Positions 16,519 through 37,478 are shown, counted from the first letter of the stretch. The stretch: 64,000 bases of DNA from Pseudomonas sp. AOB-7 (GCF_003696305.1 NZ_RFFK01000007.1:160035-224034); one strand, 5' to 3'. Notes: generated from the letters alone by a model not told the origin. A program made the numbers and translations.

Positions 16519-18321
16519 ATGTCCGAGACCCTACTCAGCTCCCGCAACCTGGCGTTCGAACTCTACGAGGTGCTCGACGCCGAAGCCCTGACCCAGCGCG
16601 AACGCTTCGCCGAGCACAACCGCGAGACCTTCGACGCCGCGATCGCCACCGCACGCAGCATCGCCGAGGAGCTGTTCGCCCCGCACAACCGCAAGGGCGA
16701 CGAGCACGAGCCGCAGTACGTCGACGGCGCGGCGGTGCTGATCCCCGAGGTCGAACCGGCCCTGCGCGCCTTCCACGAGGCGGGTTTCCTCAACGCCACC
16801 CGCGACTTCGAGCATGGCGGCATGCAGCTGCCCAACCTGCTGTCGCAGGCCTGCTTCGCCCACTTCCAGTCGGCCAACTGCGCCACCGCCTCCTACGCCA
16901 TGCTGACCATGGGCGCCAGCAACCTGATCGAGAGTTTCGGCAGCGACGAGCAGAAAGCGCGCTTTCTCACGCCGATGATCGAGGGCCGCTTCTTCGGCAC
17001 CATGGCGCTGACCGAACCGCATGCCGGCTCGTCGCTGTCGGACATCCGCACCAAGGCCGAACCCGCCGCGGACGGCAGCTACCGGATCAAGGGCAACAAG
17101 ATCTTCATCTCCGGCGGCGACCAGCCGATCTCCGAAAACATCGTGCACATGGTGCTGGCCAAGCTGCCGGACGCGCCGCCCGGGGTGAAGGGCATCAGCC
17201 TGTTTATCGTGCCCAAGTTCCACGTGGGCGCCGACGGCAGCCTGGGCAAGCGCAACGACGTGACCCTGGCCGGGCTGTTCCACAAGATGGGCTGGCGCGG
17301 CACCACCTCCACCGCGCTGAACTTCGGCGACAGCGGCGAGTGCGTCGGCTACCTGGTGGGCAAGCCGCACCAGGGCCTTTCCTACATGTTCCAGATGATG
17401 AACGAGGCGCGCATCGGCGTCGGCATGGGCGCGATCATGCTCGGCTACGCCGGCTACCTCTATTCGCTGGACTACGCGCGCAACCGCCCGCAGGGCCGCC
17501 AGCCGGACGGCAAGGACCCGAGCAGCCCGCAGGTAGCCATAGTCGAGCACACCGACGTGCGGCGCATGCTGCTGGCGCAGAAGGCCTACGTCGAAGGCGC
17601 CTTCGACCTCGGCCTGTATGCCGCGCGCCTGTTCGACGACACCCACACCCTGGCAACCGCCGAGGAGCGCGCCGAGGCGCTGCAGCTGCTCGATCTGCTC
17701 ACCCCCATCGTCAAGTCCTGGCCCTCGGAGTTCTGCCTCAAGGCCAACGAACTGGCGATCCAGATCCTCGGCGGCCACGGCTACACCCGCGAATACCCGG
17801 TGGAACAGTACTACCGCGACAACCGTCTCAACCCCATCCACGAAGGCACCCACGGCATCCAGTCGCTCGACCTGCTCGGGCGCAAGGTGGCGATGAACGG
17901 CGGCGCCGCGCTCAAGCAGCTGCTCAGGCTGATCCACGGCACCTGCCAGCGCGCCGCCGAGTACGAGTCGCTCACCGCCCTACGCCAGCCGCTGGAACAA
18001 CTGCTGGCGCGCCTGCAGGCGGTGACCCTGGCCCTGCTCGGCGACCTGATGGCCGGCCAGGTCAACCAGGGCCTGGCCAACTCGGCGCTGTACCTCAAGG
18101 TGTTCGGCCACGCGGTGATCGGCTGGCGCTGGCTGGAGCAGGCGATCCGCGCCGAGCAGGGCCTGGCCAGGGGCGATGGCGGCGACGCCGACTTCTACCG
18201 GGGCAAGCTGCAGGCTGCGCGCTACTTCCTGACCTGGGAAGTGCCGGGCTGCCAGCATGAGCTGGCCATCCTCGAGGCGCGCGACGACACCTGCCTGGGC
18301 ATGCGCGACGCCTGGTTCTAG
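16519..18321 (+). CDS. Acyl-CoA dehydrogenase with C-terminal extension
   Basis: The 600-residue flavoenzyme is of the larger acyl-CoA dehydrogenase class with an extra C-terminal domain (Acyl-CoA_dh_C type). It should oxidise an acyl-CoA to the 2-enoyl-CoA with FAD, feeding electrons to ETF. The FAD/substrate motif MALTEPHAGSSLSDIRTKA is near residue 165, and PIHEGTHGIQSLDLLGRK near 440 carries the family EGT motif. The start at 16519 (MSETLLSSRN) follows GGAGG closely; the frame opens earlier at 16453 but without a ribosome site. Chain-length preference is not predictable. It is a single gene flanked by gaps. Confidence 0.94.
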   Translation: MSETLLSSRNLAFELYEVLDAEALTQRERFAEHNRETFDAAIATARSIAEELFAPHNRKGDEHEPQYVDGAAVLIPEVEPALRAFHEAGFLNATRDFEHGGMQLPNLLSQACFAHFQSANCATASYAMLTMGASNLIESFGSDEQKARFLTPMIEGRFFGTMALTEPHAGSSLSDIRTKAEPAADGSYRIKGNKIFISGGDQPISENIVHMVLAKLPDAPPGVKGISLFIVPKFHVGADGSLGKRNDVTLAGLFHKMGWRGTTSTALNFGDSGECVGYLVGKPHQGLSYMFQMMNEARIGVGMGAIMLGYAGYLYSLDYARNRPQGRQPDGKDPSSPQVAIVEHTDVRRMLLAQKAYVEGAFDLGLYAARLFDDTHTLATAEERAEALQLLDLLTPIVKSWPSEFCLKANELAIQILGGHGYTREYPVEQYYRDNRLNPIHEGTHGIQSLDLLGRKVAMNGGAALKQLLRLIHGTCQRAAEYESLTALRQPLEQLLARLQAVTLALLGDLMAGQVNQGLANSALYLKVFGHAVIGWRWLEQAIRAEQGLARGDGGDADFYRGKLQAARYFLTWEVPGCQHELAILEARDDTCLGMRDAWF

Positions 18322-18380
18322 ATGCCGTCGGCGGCCCGCCCCGGCGGGCCGCGGCCGGCTGGAAAAATGTAATAACCTTT

Positions 18381-18411
18381 TTGACAGCGGGGCGAAGGCA
18401 GCGGTTAGAAT
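18381..18411 (+). promoter_or_regulatory. Candidate sigma-70 promoter of nhaP2
   Basis: A perfect -35 hexamer TTGACA at 18381-18386 is followed by TAGAAT at 18406-18411, five of six matches to the -10 consensus. The spacer of 19 bases is slightly long. It lies 55 bases before the TTG start of nhaP2. Confidence 0.55.
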
Positions 18412-18466
18412 CCCTGGCACGCGCCATGCATAACGGCGCACTCACCACCAGGCCAGGAGTACGCCG

Positions 18467-20212
<1,746 letters not shown>

Positions 20213-20361
20213 CAGGCTCGTCGCACCAGCGTCGCAGCCGCGAGCGCGCCGGACTCTGCTAGCATCGCAGCTGCGCACGCCCCTCCCGCGAGGGCCGGCG
20301 CGGCGGCGCCTGCGGCGGCCGTCCTACACTGTCATCGTCCCATTCAGCAGATCCCACGACC

Positions 20362-25191
<4,830 letters not shown>

Positions 25192-25331
25192 GTTGGCTTG
25201 AGCCGGCACTCGACAGGGAGCGCCCCCCCGGCTATGCGTAAGCTTCGTCACGCTTATGTTGGGGGCGGCGACGTGCTCCTCCGTGCCCTTATCCAATAAA
25301 TCGAAAAGGCATATAAACCTTCTCAAACATT

Positions 25332-25346
25332 CTTAGACTATCTAAG
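25332..25346. promoter_or_regulatory. Palindrome in the AT-rich leader of the SLC13 permease
   Basis: CTTAGA-CTA-TCTAAG is a perfect six-base-arm palindrome within an AT-rich stretch (about 25290-25345) that contrasts with the GC-rich surroundings. It lies 84 bases before the permease start. It could be an operator; no regulator can be named from sequence alone. Confidence 0.4.
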
Positions 25347-25429
25347 CGAAGCCCACTATCGTGGCGACCTTGTGCGGCCGCCCAGCGCGGGCCCGATACC
25401 TCACACGAGATTCGACGCTAAGGATTTTC

Positions 25430-27220
25430 ATGCCCTGGGACTCCCTGCCCCTGTTGTTCGTCGGCGCCCTGCTGATCTGGGTGCTGTATGCCTTCGTGCG
25501 CGAGAAATGGAGCCCGGACATAGTCGCCGCCATCGCCGTGGCGGCGCTGCTGGTCAGCCAGCTGCTGACCCCGGGCGAGGTGCTCAGCGTGCTGTCGAAC
25601 TCGGCGCCGGTGACCATCGCCTGCATGTTCGTGCTGTCCGCCGCGCTGGAGCGCACCGGCTGCATCGACGCTCTGGGCAACTGGCTGGGCGAGCTGGTGG
25701 GCACCAGCCCGATCCGCGTGCTGACCGGCCTGACCGTCACCGCCCTGGTGATCTCCGCCTGCCTCAACAACACCCCGGTGGTGGCCATTCTCACCCCGGT
25801 GGCCATCGCCCTGGCGCGGCGCGCCGGCACCCTGCCGTCGAAGCTGCTGATCCCGCTGTCCTATGCCACCATCCTCGGCGGCACCCTGACCATGATCGGC
25901 ACCTCGACCAACATCCTGGTCGACGGCGTGGCGCGCAAGGCCGGCCTGGAGCCCTTCGGCATCTTCGAGATCACCGGCGCCGGGCTGATCCTGGCCGCGG
26001 TCGGCATGCTCTACCTGCTGACCGTCGGCCACCGCCTGCTGCCCGATCGCGAAACCCTGTCCAAGCAGCTGCGCCCGGACCTGGACCGCACCTTCATGAC
26101 CGAGCTGCTGGTGCCGCACGACTCGCCGATGATCGGCAAGACCCTGCACGAGGCCAACCTCAACGGTGGCAGCGGCCTGCAGGTGCTCAAGCTGTTTCGC
26201 GAGGAGCAGGAACTCACCGAGCCGGGCGGGGGCACCCTGCTGGCCAGCGGCGACCGCCTGGTGCTGCACGGCCAGGTCAAGGACGTGGTCGAGCTGCGCG
26301 AGAGCGGCCACCTGTCGTTCAACCGCGGCGACGCCTTCGAGACCATCAGCAGCCACGACGTGATCCTCGCCGAGGCCATAGTCGGGCGTAACTCGCGCTA
26401 CAGTCACCGGCCGATGCGCGATCTCGACCTCACCGCGCGTTACGGCATCGCCGTGCTCGCCGTGCACCGCCAGGACGAGAACGTGCAGGGCAACCTCGAC
26501 GAGTTCGAGCTGCAGTTCGGCGACGTGATGCTGGTCGAAGGCACCCCGGCGCAGATCAAACGCTTCGCCGACAACGGCGAGCTGATCAGCCTCAACGCCG
26601 TGCAGGAACGCGCCTTCCGCCGCGACAAGGCGCCGATCGCCATCGGCGCCACCCTGGCGGTGATGCTGCTGGCCGCCTTCGGCCTGATGCCCATCGAGGG
26701 CCTGGCGATCATCGGCGCGGTGAGCGTGCTGGCGACCCGCTGCCTGGACGTGGAAGACGCCTACAAGGCGGTGGACTGGAAGATTCTCAGCCTGATCTTC
26801 GGCATGCTGGCCATCAGCATCGCCATGGACAAGGTCGGCCTGGTCAGCCTGCTGGTGCAGAACGTCATGGGCTGGCTGCCCTGGGCCGGGCCGCTGCTGA
26901 TGCTGAGCTTCATCTACCTGTTCACCTCGATCCTCACCGAGCTGCTGTCAAACAACGCCGTGGCGGTGCTGGTGACCCCCATCGCCATCGGCATGGCCCA
27001 GCACCTGGGCGTCGACCCGCGTGCCTTCGTGGTGGCGGTGATGTTCGCCGCCAGCGCCAGCTTCGCCACGCCCATCGGCTACCAGACCAACACCTTCGTC
27101 TACAACGCCGGCGGCTACCGCTTCACCGACTTCATGCGCATCGGCATCCCGCTCAACCTGATTCTCTGGGTGGTGGCCAGCTTCGTTATCCCGCTGTTCT
27201 GGCCGCTGACGCCGGTGTGA
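25430..27220 (+). CDS. SLC13/DASS-type anion permease with two RCK_C domains
   Basis: The 596-residue membrane protein has two hydrophobic halves flanking a cytoplasmic insert of two TrkA-C-like domains (about residues 205-290 and 300-390). Each half has the family's SNT-like signature: CLNNTPVVAILTPVAI near 105 and LLSNNAVAVLVTPIAIG near 505. Such proteins carry sulfate, thiosulfate, dicarboxylates or related anions, usually with sodium. The start at 25430 (MPWDSLPLL) has AAGGA six bases upstream; an earlier frame start at 25361 lacks one. Substrate unknown; sulfate-type anions are a guess. Confidence 0.88.
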   Translation: MPWDSLPLLFVGALLIWVLYAFVREKWSPDIVAAIAVAALLVSQLLTPGEVLSVLSNSAPVTIACMFVLSAALERTGCIDALGNWLGELVGTSPIRVLTGLTVTALVISACLNNTPVVAILTPVAIALARRAGTLPSKLLIPLSYATILGGTLTMIGTSTNILVDGVARKAGLEPFGIFEITGAGLILAAVGMLYLLTVGHRLLPDRETLSKQLRPDLDRTFMTELLVPHDSPMIGKTLHEANLNGGSGLQVLKLFREEQELTEPGGGTLLASGDRLVLHGQVKDVVELRESGHLSFNRGDAFETISSHDVILAEAIVGRNSRYSHRPMRDLDLTARYGIAVLAVHRQDENVQGNLDEFELQFGDVMLVEGTPAQIKRFADNGELISLNAVQERAFRRDKAPIAIGATLAVMLLAAFGLMPIEGLAIIGAVSVLATRCLDVEDAYKAVDWKILSLIFGMLAISIAMDKVGLVSLLVQNVMGWLPWAGPLLMLSFIYLFTSILTELLSNNAVAVLVTPIAIGMAQHLGVDPRAFVVAVMFAASASFATPIGYQTNTFVYNAGGYRFTDFMRIGIPLNLILWVVASFVIPLFWPLTPV

Positions 27221-27278
27221 CTTGATATCGAGCGGCGGCGGCTCCATCTAGCGGACATGTCCCACGGAGCTCGCTGTC

Positions 27279-27713
27279 ATGTCCGATCCCCTGCTGATTC
27301 CCTGCCCGCACTGCAACGGCCTCAACCGCATCCCCGCCGCGCGCCTGGGCGACGCCCCGCGCTGCGGGCGCTGCAAAGCCGAGCTGCTGCCGGCCGCGCC
27401 CATCGAACTGACGCAAAGCAACTTCGCCGGCCAGCTCAAGGGCGAGCTGCCGCTGTTGGTGGACGTCTGGGCCGCCTGGTGCGGGCCCTGCCAGGCCTTC
27501 GCGCCGACCTTCGCCCTGGCCGCCAGCCAGCTGCAGGGCCGCTGCCGCCTGGGCAAGCTGGACAGCGAGGGCAACCCGCAGCTGGCCGGGCAACTGGGCA
27601 TCCGCTCGATTCCCAGCCTGCTGCTGTTCAAGGGCGGCGTGGAGGTGGCGCGGCAGAGCGGCGCCCTGCCGCTGCCACAGCTGCTGAGCTGGCTGCGCCA
27701 GCAGGGCATCTGA
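27279..27713 (+). CDS. trxC: Thioredoxin 2, zinc-binding N-terminus
   Basis: The 144-residue TrxC-type thioredoxin reduces protein disulfides and is typically induced by oxidative stress. The N-terminal zinc site is CPHC at residues 9-12 with CGRC at 29-32. The redox motif WCGPC is at residues 67-71. The thioredoxin fold continues with the conserved cis-proline segment IRSIPSLLLFKGG. It sits 58 bases after the permease, possibly read through from it. All metal and active-site cysteines are intact. Confidence 0.95.
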   Translation: MSDPLLIPCPHCNGLNRIPAARLGDAPRCGRCKAELLPAAPIELTQSNFAGQLKGELPLLVDVWAAWCGPCQAFAPTFALAASQLQGRCRLGKLDSEGNPQLAGQLGIRSIPSLLLFKGGVEVARQSGALPLPQLLSWLRQQGI

Positions 27714-27721
27714 GCGAGCCC

Positions 27722-27742
27722 CCCGGGTTTCACCCGGGCTAC
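27722..27742. repeat. REP element (GTAGCCCGGGTGAAA family)
   Basis: CCCGGGT-TTC-ACCCGGG forms a seven-base perfect hairpin nine bases after the trxC stop. On the minus strand, with its GTAG tag, it begins GTAGCCCGGGTGAAACCCGG, nearly identical to the element at 59212. There is no T-run, so it is called a repeat rather than a terminator. Confidence 0.65.
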
Positions 27743-27893
27743 GGAGCAGCCTTCCACAATGCGGTTAGCGCATATCCGCGAGCGATCACTGACAGGGCCT
27801 GAGCGGTTCGGTCAGTCCGCCGGGGCGCTGCGGTCAATTGCACGGGCCGCACCAAGCCTTAGTCTGGGCAGACCGTCGCCAAGGAGTCGCGCC

Positions 27894-28337
27894 ATGCCCC
27901 TGTCCGTGGAACTCGCCCGCCAGCTCACCGAAAAGCAGATCGCCTTCGTCCAGCGCAGCGGCCTCAAGGCCGAGGTGCTCGAACCCGGCTTCGTGCGCCT
28001 GCGCATGCCGCTGGCCGGCAACCAGAACCATATCGGCAGCATGTACGCCGGTGCGCTGTTCACCCTGGCGGAGATTCCCGGCGGCGCGCTGTTTCTCACC
28101 AGCTTCGACGTGGAACGCTTCTACCCACTGGTCAAGGAGATGAACCTGAGATTCCGTCGCCCGGCCAGCGGCGACATCCGGGTCGAGGCGCGCCTGAGCG
28201 CGGCCGAGATCACCCGCCTGGAGGACGAGGCCGGACGCCTGGGCAAGGCCGAGTACCAGCTCGACCTGAAGCTGACCGACGGCGCCGGCGAGGTGGTCGC
28301 CGAGAGTCGCGGGCATTACCAATTGCGGTTACGCTGA
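27894..28337 (+). CDS. Hotdog-fold thioesterase-like protein
   Basis: This 147-residue protein belongs to the PaaI/YiiD-C-like hotdog superfamily. The helix start NQNHIGSMYAGALFTLAEIPGG (about residues 42-63) is the typical central helix region, and VKEMNLRFRRPASGDI forms the following strand pair. Members hydrolyse acyl-CoA thioesters, but no substrate can be assigned. The ATG at 27894 has AAGGAG upstream; the frame is open back to 27759 without a ribosome site. It stands alone between trxC and usp. Confidence 0.82.
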   Translation: MPLSVELARQLTEKQIAFVQRSGLKAEVLEPGFVRLRMPLAGNQNHIGSMYAGALFTLAEIPGGALFLTSFDVERFYPLVKEMNLRFRRPASGDIRVEARLSAAEITRLEDEAGRLGKAEYQLDLKLTDGAGEVVAESRGHYQLRLR

Positions 28338-28346
28338 GCCTCGACC

Positions 28347-28360
28347 TTGCCATAAGTCAA
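28347..28360 (+). promoter_or_regulatory. ANR/FNR-like box upstream of usp
   Basis: TTGCC-ATAA-GTCAA resembles the ANR consensus TTGAT-N4-ATCAA, keeping TTG and TCAA. An AT-rich -10-like ACAATA is at 28383-28388, which would place the box near -41.5, the usual class II activation position. P. aeruginosa usp genes, including the one at this locus, are reported as anaerobically induced through ANR. Confidence 0.5.
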
Positions 28361-28424
28361 AAGAACGGCTAATTGAACAGGCACAATAAAATTGCCGACT
28401 GGTATCGGCAGGAGAGCCGTCGCC

Positions 28425-29222
28425 ATGTTCCATCACATTCTTATCGCCCACGACCTGCGCGACACCGCCGACATGGCCCTGTGCCGCGCCACCCAACTCG
28501 CCCGCCAGCACGGTGCCCGCCTGACCCTGCTGCACGTGCTCGACCCCAGCCAGAGCAGCGAGCAGCATGAGAAGGCGCGCCAGGCGCTGGACCGCAGCCT
28601 GACCCAGTACGCCCCACCCGGCAGCGAGCTGCGCATGCTCAGCGGCAAGCCCTCGGAGGTGGTGCTGCAGGAGGTGCAGGACAGCGGCTGCGACCTGCTG
28701 GTGCTCGGCGGCCACCACCAGCGCCACGATTTCTTCTCCGGCACCAGCCTGGATCGCATCGCCCGCCGTTGTACGGTGCCGCTGCTGCTGGTGGCGCGCA
28801 ACGACTTCGCCCCCTACCGGCACGCCCTGGCCGCCATCGACTTCTCCCTGTGCGCCTGCAGCGCCCTCGGCCAGGCCTATCGCCTGCTGCCGGGCGACGC
28901 CGAGCTGCACGCCCTGCATGTGTTCGAGCCGGACAAGGGCACGCCCAAGGAGGTGCAGCTGCAACTGCAGACCCAGCAGGGGCTGATCGACCAACTGCTG
29001 CAGGACGAGGCGCAGAACCTGCCGCCCGGCGGCCCGACGCTGACTCACGAGGTGATCCAGGGCGGCATCCTGCGCTGCCTGCAGGAGCAGATCAAAACCC
29101 GCCGCAGCGAGCTGCTGGTGCTCGGCAGCCACGGCCGCAGCGCGCTGTCCCAGGCCCTGCTCGGCAGCCTGGCGCAGCATTTTCTGCACAAGGCGCCGTG
29201 CGACGTATTTGTGGTGCGTTAA
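28425..29222 (+). CDS. Universal stress protein, tandem UspA domains
   Basis: The 265-residue cytoplasmic protein is a fusion of two UspA domains. The first begins MFHHILIAHDLRDTADMALC. The second begins HALAAIDFSLCACSALGQA near residue 130 and ends with the nucleotide-binding signature GSHGRSALSQALLGSLAQ near 240-257. The first domain has a degenerate glycine motif (GGHHQRHDFFSG), so only the second may bind ATP. Pseudomonas proteins of this type aid survival under oxygen limitation. The start at 28425 follows GCAGGAGA. Its leader has an ANR-like box, and it ends at a bidirectional terminator shared with the parA-like gene. Confidence 0.93.
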   Translation: MFHHILIAHDLRDTADMALCRATQLARQHGARLTLLHVLDPSQSSEQHEKARQALDRSLTQYAPPGSELRMLSGKPSEVVLQEVQDSGCDLLVLGGHHQRHDFFSGTSLDRIARRCTVPLLLVARNDFAPYRHALAAIDFSLCACSALGQAYRLLPGDAELHALHVFEPDKGTPKEVQLQLQTQQGLIDQLLQDEAQNLPPGGPTLTHEVIQGGILRCLQEQIKTRRSELLVLGSHGRSALSQALLGSLAQHFLHKAPCDVFVVR

Positions 29223-29237
29223 GGCCAGCGACAAACG

Positions 29238-29263
29238 AAAAAGGCGCCTCCAGGCGCCTTTTT
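29238..29263. terminator. Bidirectional terminator between usp and the ParA gene
   Basis: AAAAAGGCGCC pairs perfectly with GGCGCCTTTTT around the loop TCCA, giving T-runs on both strands. It serves the convergent genes ending at 29222 (+) and 29269 (-). Confidence 0.93.
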
Positions 29264-29268
29264 CATTC

Positions 29269-30039
29269 TCAACCGGCGTTGAGCAGGTCGTGTAGTTCGA
29301 CGAACTGCTGGGTCAGCTTGTGCCGCGCATCCAGATGGATCAGCGGTGTGCATACCTGGTGCGATTCGCGCATCTTCACCGAGCTCATCAGGTTCACCGG
29401 CAGCACCGGCAGGCCCTCGGCGATCAGCTCGTCAAGCAGCTGCTGCGGCAGGGTCGCACGCGGCTGGAACTGGTTGACCACTATGCCCTCCACCTCCAGG
29501 CCGTCGTTGTGATCGTCCTTGAGCTCCTCGATCTCAGCCAGCAGGCCGTACAGGGCATTACGCGAGAAGCTGTCGCAATCGAAGGGGATCAGCACGCGAT
29601 CGGCCGCGATCAGCGCGGAAACCGTGTAGAAATTCAGCGCCGGCGGGGTGTCCAGGTAGATCTGGTCGTAGTCCTCGGCCAGCTCGTCGAGCAGTTTGCG
29701 CAGCTTGTTGATCTTGTGCTTCTGCTCCAGCTTGGGCTGCAGCTCGGCCAACTCGGCGGTGGCGGTGACCACGTGCAGGTTGTCGAACGGCGTCTCGTAG
29801 ATGTCCACCTTGCCCTTCTTGGCGAAGGGACCGCTGGCCAGGGTCTGCTTGAAGAAGTCGGCGATGCCCATGGGAATGTCCTCGCCGGTCAGGCCGGTGA
29901 GGTAATGGGTCGAGTTGGCCTGGCTGTCGAGGTCGATCAGCAGGGTGCGATAGCCCTGAGACGCGCTCACTGCCGCCAGGTTGCAGGCGATGCTGGACTT
30001 GCCCACACCGCCTTTCTGGTTGAACACCACACGCCGCAT
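29269..30039 (-). CDS. Orphan ParA/MinD-like ATPase
   Basis: The 256-residue protein is a deviant Walker ATPase with KGGVGKSS at about residues 9-16 (signature lysine present), DLDSQANS near 37 and LDTPPALN near 134. ParA family members polarise or distribute cargoes such as chromosomes, plasmids, chemoreceptor arrays or flagella by ATP-dependent dimer cycling. No ParB-like gene is adjacent, so this is an orphan, in the position of P. aeruginosa PA5028 beside hemE. The cargo is unknown. The start at 30039 has GGAGGTGTGAG in front. It converges on usp and shares its terminator. Confidence 0.93.
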   Translation of the reverse strand: MRRVVFNQKGGVGKSSIACNLAAVSASQGYRTLLIDLDSQANSTHYLTGLTGEDIPMGIADFFKQTLASGPFAKKGKVDIYETPFDNLHVVTATAELAELQPKLEQKHKINKLRKLLDELAEDYDQIYLDTPPALNFYTVSALIAADRVLIPFDCDSFSRNALYGLLAEIEELKDDHNDGLEVEGIVVNQFQPRATLPQQLLDELIAEGLPVLPVNLMSSVKMRESHQVCTPLIHLDARHKLTQQFVELHDLLNAG

Positions 30040-30126
30040 CTCACACCTCCCTGAGCCTCAGATGGCCTTGGATTCTATGCAAAGCCCGTGACAAGCGCGA
30101 GGAGCTTGCCCGGCCGATAGCAAAGA

Positions 30127-30142
30127 GGCCGCTTGCGCGGCC
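30127..30142 (-). terminator. Candidate terminator after hemE
   Basis: GGCCGC-TTGC-GCGGCC forms a six-base perfect stem 11 bases beyond the hemE stop (30153). On the transcribed strand it is followed by TCTTTG, a weak T-run, so this is a moderate call. Confidence 0.5.
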
Positions 30143-30152
30143 CCTGTTCTGC

Positions 30153-31220
30153 TTACTGGTGGTACTGCGCCGACAGCTCGTGCACCGCCTCGAAGAAGGC
30201 GCCGGCATGGGCCGGATCGACCTCCGGGGTGATGCCGTGGCCGAGGTTGAACACATGGCCGCTGCCCTGCCCATAGGCGGCGAGGATGCGCGCCACCTCG
30301 GCACGGATCGCCGCCGGGTTGGCGTACAGCACGCTCGGGTCCATATTGCCCTGCAGCGCCACCTTGGCGCCGACGCGAGCGCGGGCGCTGCCGATATCGC
30401 AGGTCCAGTCCAGACCCAGGGCCTCGGCGCCGCTATCGGCCATGGATTCCAGCCACAGACCGCCGCCCTTGGTGAACAGAATCACCGGCACCCGGCGGCC
30501 GTCGTGTTCGCGGATCAGGCCGTCGACTATCTTCCACATATAGGCCAGGGAGAATTCCTGATAGGCCGCCGCCGACAGCGAACCGCCCCAGGAATCGAAG
30601 ATCTGCACCGCCTGGGCGCCGGCCTTGATCTGCCCGTTGAGGTAGGCGGTGACCGCCTGGGCCAGCTTGTCGAGCAGCGCGTGCATGGCCTGGGGGTTGT
30701 CGTAGAGCATCGCCTTGGACTTGCGAAAATCCTTGCTGGAGCCGCCTTCGACCATATAGGTGGCCAGGGTCCAGGGGCTGCCGGAGAAGCCGATCAGCGG
30801 CACGCGGCCGTTCAGCTCGCGGCGGATGCCGCGCACCGCGTCCATCACGTAGCCCAGGTCCTGCTCGGCATCCGGGATCGGCAGCGCCTCGATATCGGCC
30901 AGGCTGCTGATCACCTTCTTGAACCGCGGGCCTTCGCCGGTCTCGAAATACAGGCCCTGGCCCATGGCATCGGGAATGGTGAGGATGTCAGAGAAGAGGA
31001 TCGCCGCATCCAGCTGCGGGTAGCGGTCCAGCGGCTGGATGGTGACTTCGCAGGCCAGTTCCGGGTTCTTCATCAGGTTGACGAAGTTGCCCGCCTTGGC
31101 GCGGGTGGCGCGGTATTCCGGCAGGTAACGACCGGCCTGGCGCATCATCCACACCGGCGTGACGTCCACGGGTTGCTTGAGCAGGGCGCGAAGGAAGCGA
31201 TCGTTCTTCAGGGCGGTCAT
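30153..31220 (-). CDS. hemE: Uroporphyrinogen decarboxylase
   Basis: The 355-residue HemE removes four carboxyl groups from uroporphyrinogen III to make coproporphyrinogen III in heme synthesis, without a cofactor. The N-terminus has [16 protein letters not shown] at about residues 22-37, with the substrate-binding arginines. [15 protein letters not shown] near 74-88 holds the catalytic aspartate. [19 protein letters not shown] near 145 and FNLGHGI near 325 are family hallmarks. It lies alone, 113 bases from the ParA gene and bounded upstream by the gltD terminator. Confidence 0.97.
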   Translation of the reverse strand: MTALKNDRFLRALLKQPVDVTPVWMMRQAGRYLPEYRATRAKAGNFVNLMKNPELACEVTIQPLDRYPQLDAAILFSDILTIPDAMGQGLYFETGEGPRFKKVISSLADIEALPIPDAEQDLGYVMDAVRGIRRELNGRVPLIGFSGSPWTLATYMVEGGSSKDFRKSKAMLYDNPQAMHALLDKLAQAVTAYLNGQIKAGAQAVQIFDSWGGSLSAAAYQEFSLAYMWKIVDGLIREHDGRRVPVILFTKGGGLWLESMADSGAEALGLDWTCDIGSARARVGAKVALQGNMDPSVLYANPAAIRAEVARILAAYGQGSGHVFNLGHGITPEVDPAHAGAFFEAVHELSAQYHQ

Positions 31221-31265
31221 GGCAGAGTCCTAGAAAAAAGTGCGGGCATTTTCGCAGAGCGCCAA

Positions 31266-31297
31266 ACAAAAGGCACGGCGAGTGCCGTGCCTTTTGT
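31266..31297 (-). terminator. Terminator after gltBD
   Basis: Perfect 14-base arms ACAAAAGGCACGGC and GCCGTGCCTTTTGT flank the loop GAGT. It lies 42 bases past the gltD stop and gives a U-run on the minus strand. The symmetric A/T ends could also stop plus-strand transcription. Confidence 0.92.
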
Positions 31298-31339
31298 CCA
31301 TCGGGTCAATTTGTCGCGGGCAGGCCCTGACGCAATCGA

Positions 31340-32767
<1,428 letters not shown>

Positions 32768-32792
32768 TCATCAAACCACTTCAGGCGCATTC

Positions 32793-37241
<4,449 letters not shown>

Positions 37242-37352
37242 AGGGGAAACTCTCACCAGGCTGCCTAGACTTCAGGCAAATTGCTTTCTAATTCAACCAC
37301 TTACCTTGCACGCACGGGCATGCACCAGCTTTGCGCAGGCAAAAGGGAGGTC

Positions 37353-37381
37353 ATTGTACATATCCGCCTAGGCCGTCACAA
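37353..37381 (-). promoter_or_regulatory. Sigma-70-type promoter of gltBD
   Basis: On the minus strand TTGTGA (-35, at 37381-37376) and TACAAT (-10, at 37358-37353) are separated by exactly 17 bases. They match the consensus at four and five of six positions. The distance to the gltB start leaves a leader of roughly 105 bases. Confidence 0.6.
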
Positions 37382-37392
37382 ATCTTCGTGAC
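37375..37392. promoter_or_regulatory. Palindrome overlapping the gltB -35 element
   Basis: GTCACAAATCTTCGTGAC is an 18-base imperfect palindrome with seven of eight arm positions matched. It covers the -35 hexamer of the gltB promoter, so a bound protein would be expected to affect polymerase access. The regulator is unknown. Confidence 0.45.
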
Positions 37393-37430
37393 GAGGCGAT
37401 GAAAACTTATGTCGCGAAAACGAAGGATAA

Positions 37431-37462
37431 GACCGCCAGGTCGTGCTAACGACCCAGCGGTC
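37431..37462 (-). terminator. Terminator of the pil-aro-damX operon
   Basis: GACCGC and GGTCGT pair with ACGACC and GCGGTC across a 2x2 internal loop, with loop GCTA, giving 12 base pairs. On the minus strand it is followed by TTATCCTTCGTTTT. It lies 17 bases after the stop at 37479. Confidence 0.7.
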
Positions 37463-37478
37463 ACTCCGAAGCAGCGGG

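Noticed and set aside
25228..25262. Possible hairpin terminator after selO
   Set aside because: A seven-base stem with one wobble (CGTAAGC/GCTTATG) can be drawn but there is no T-run, so I did not list it.
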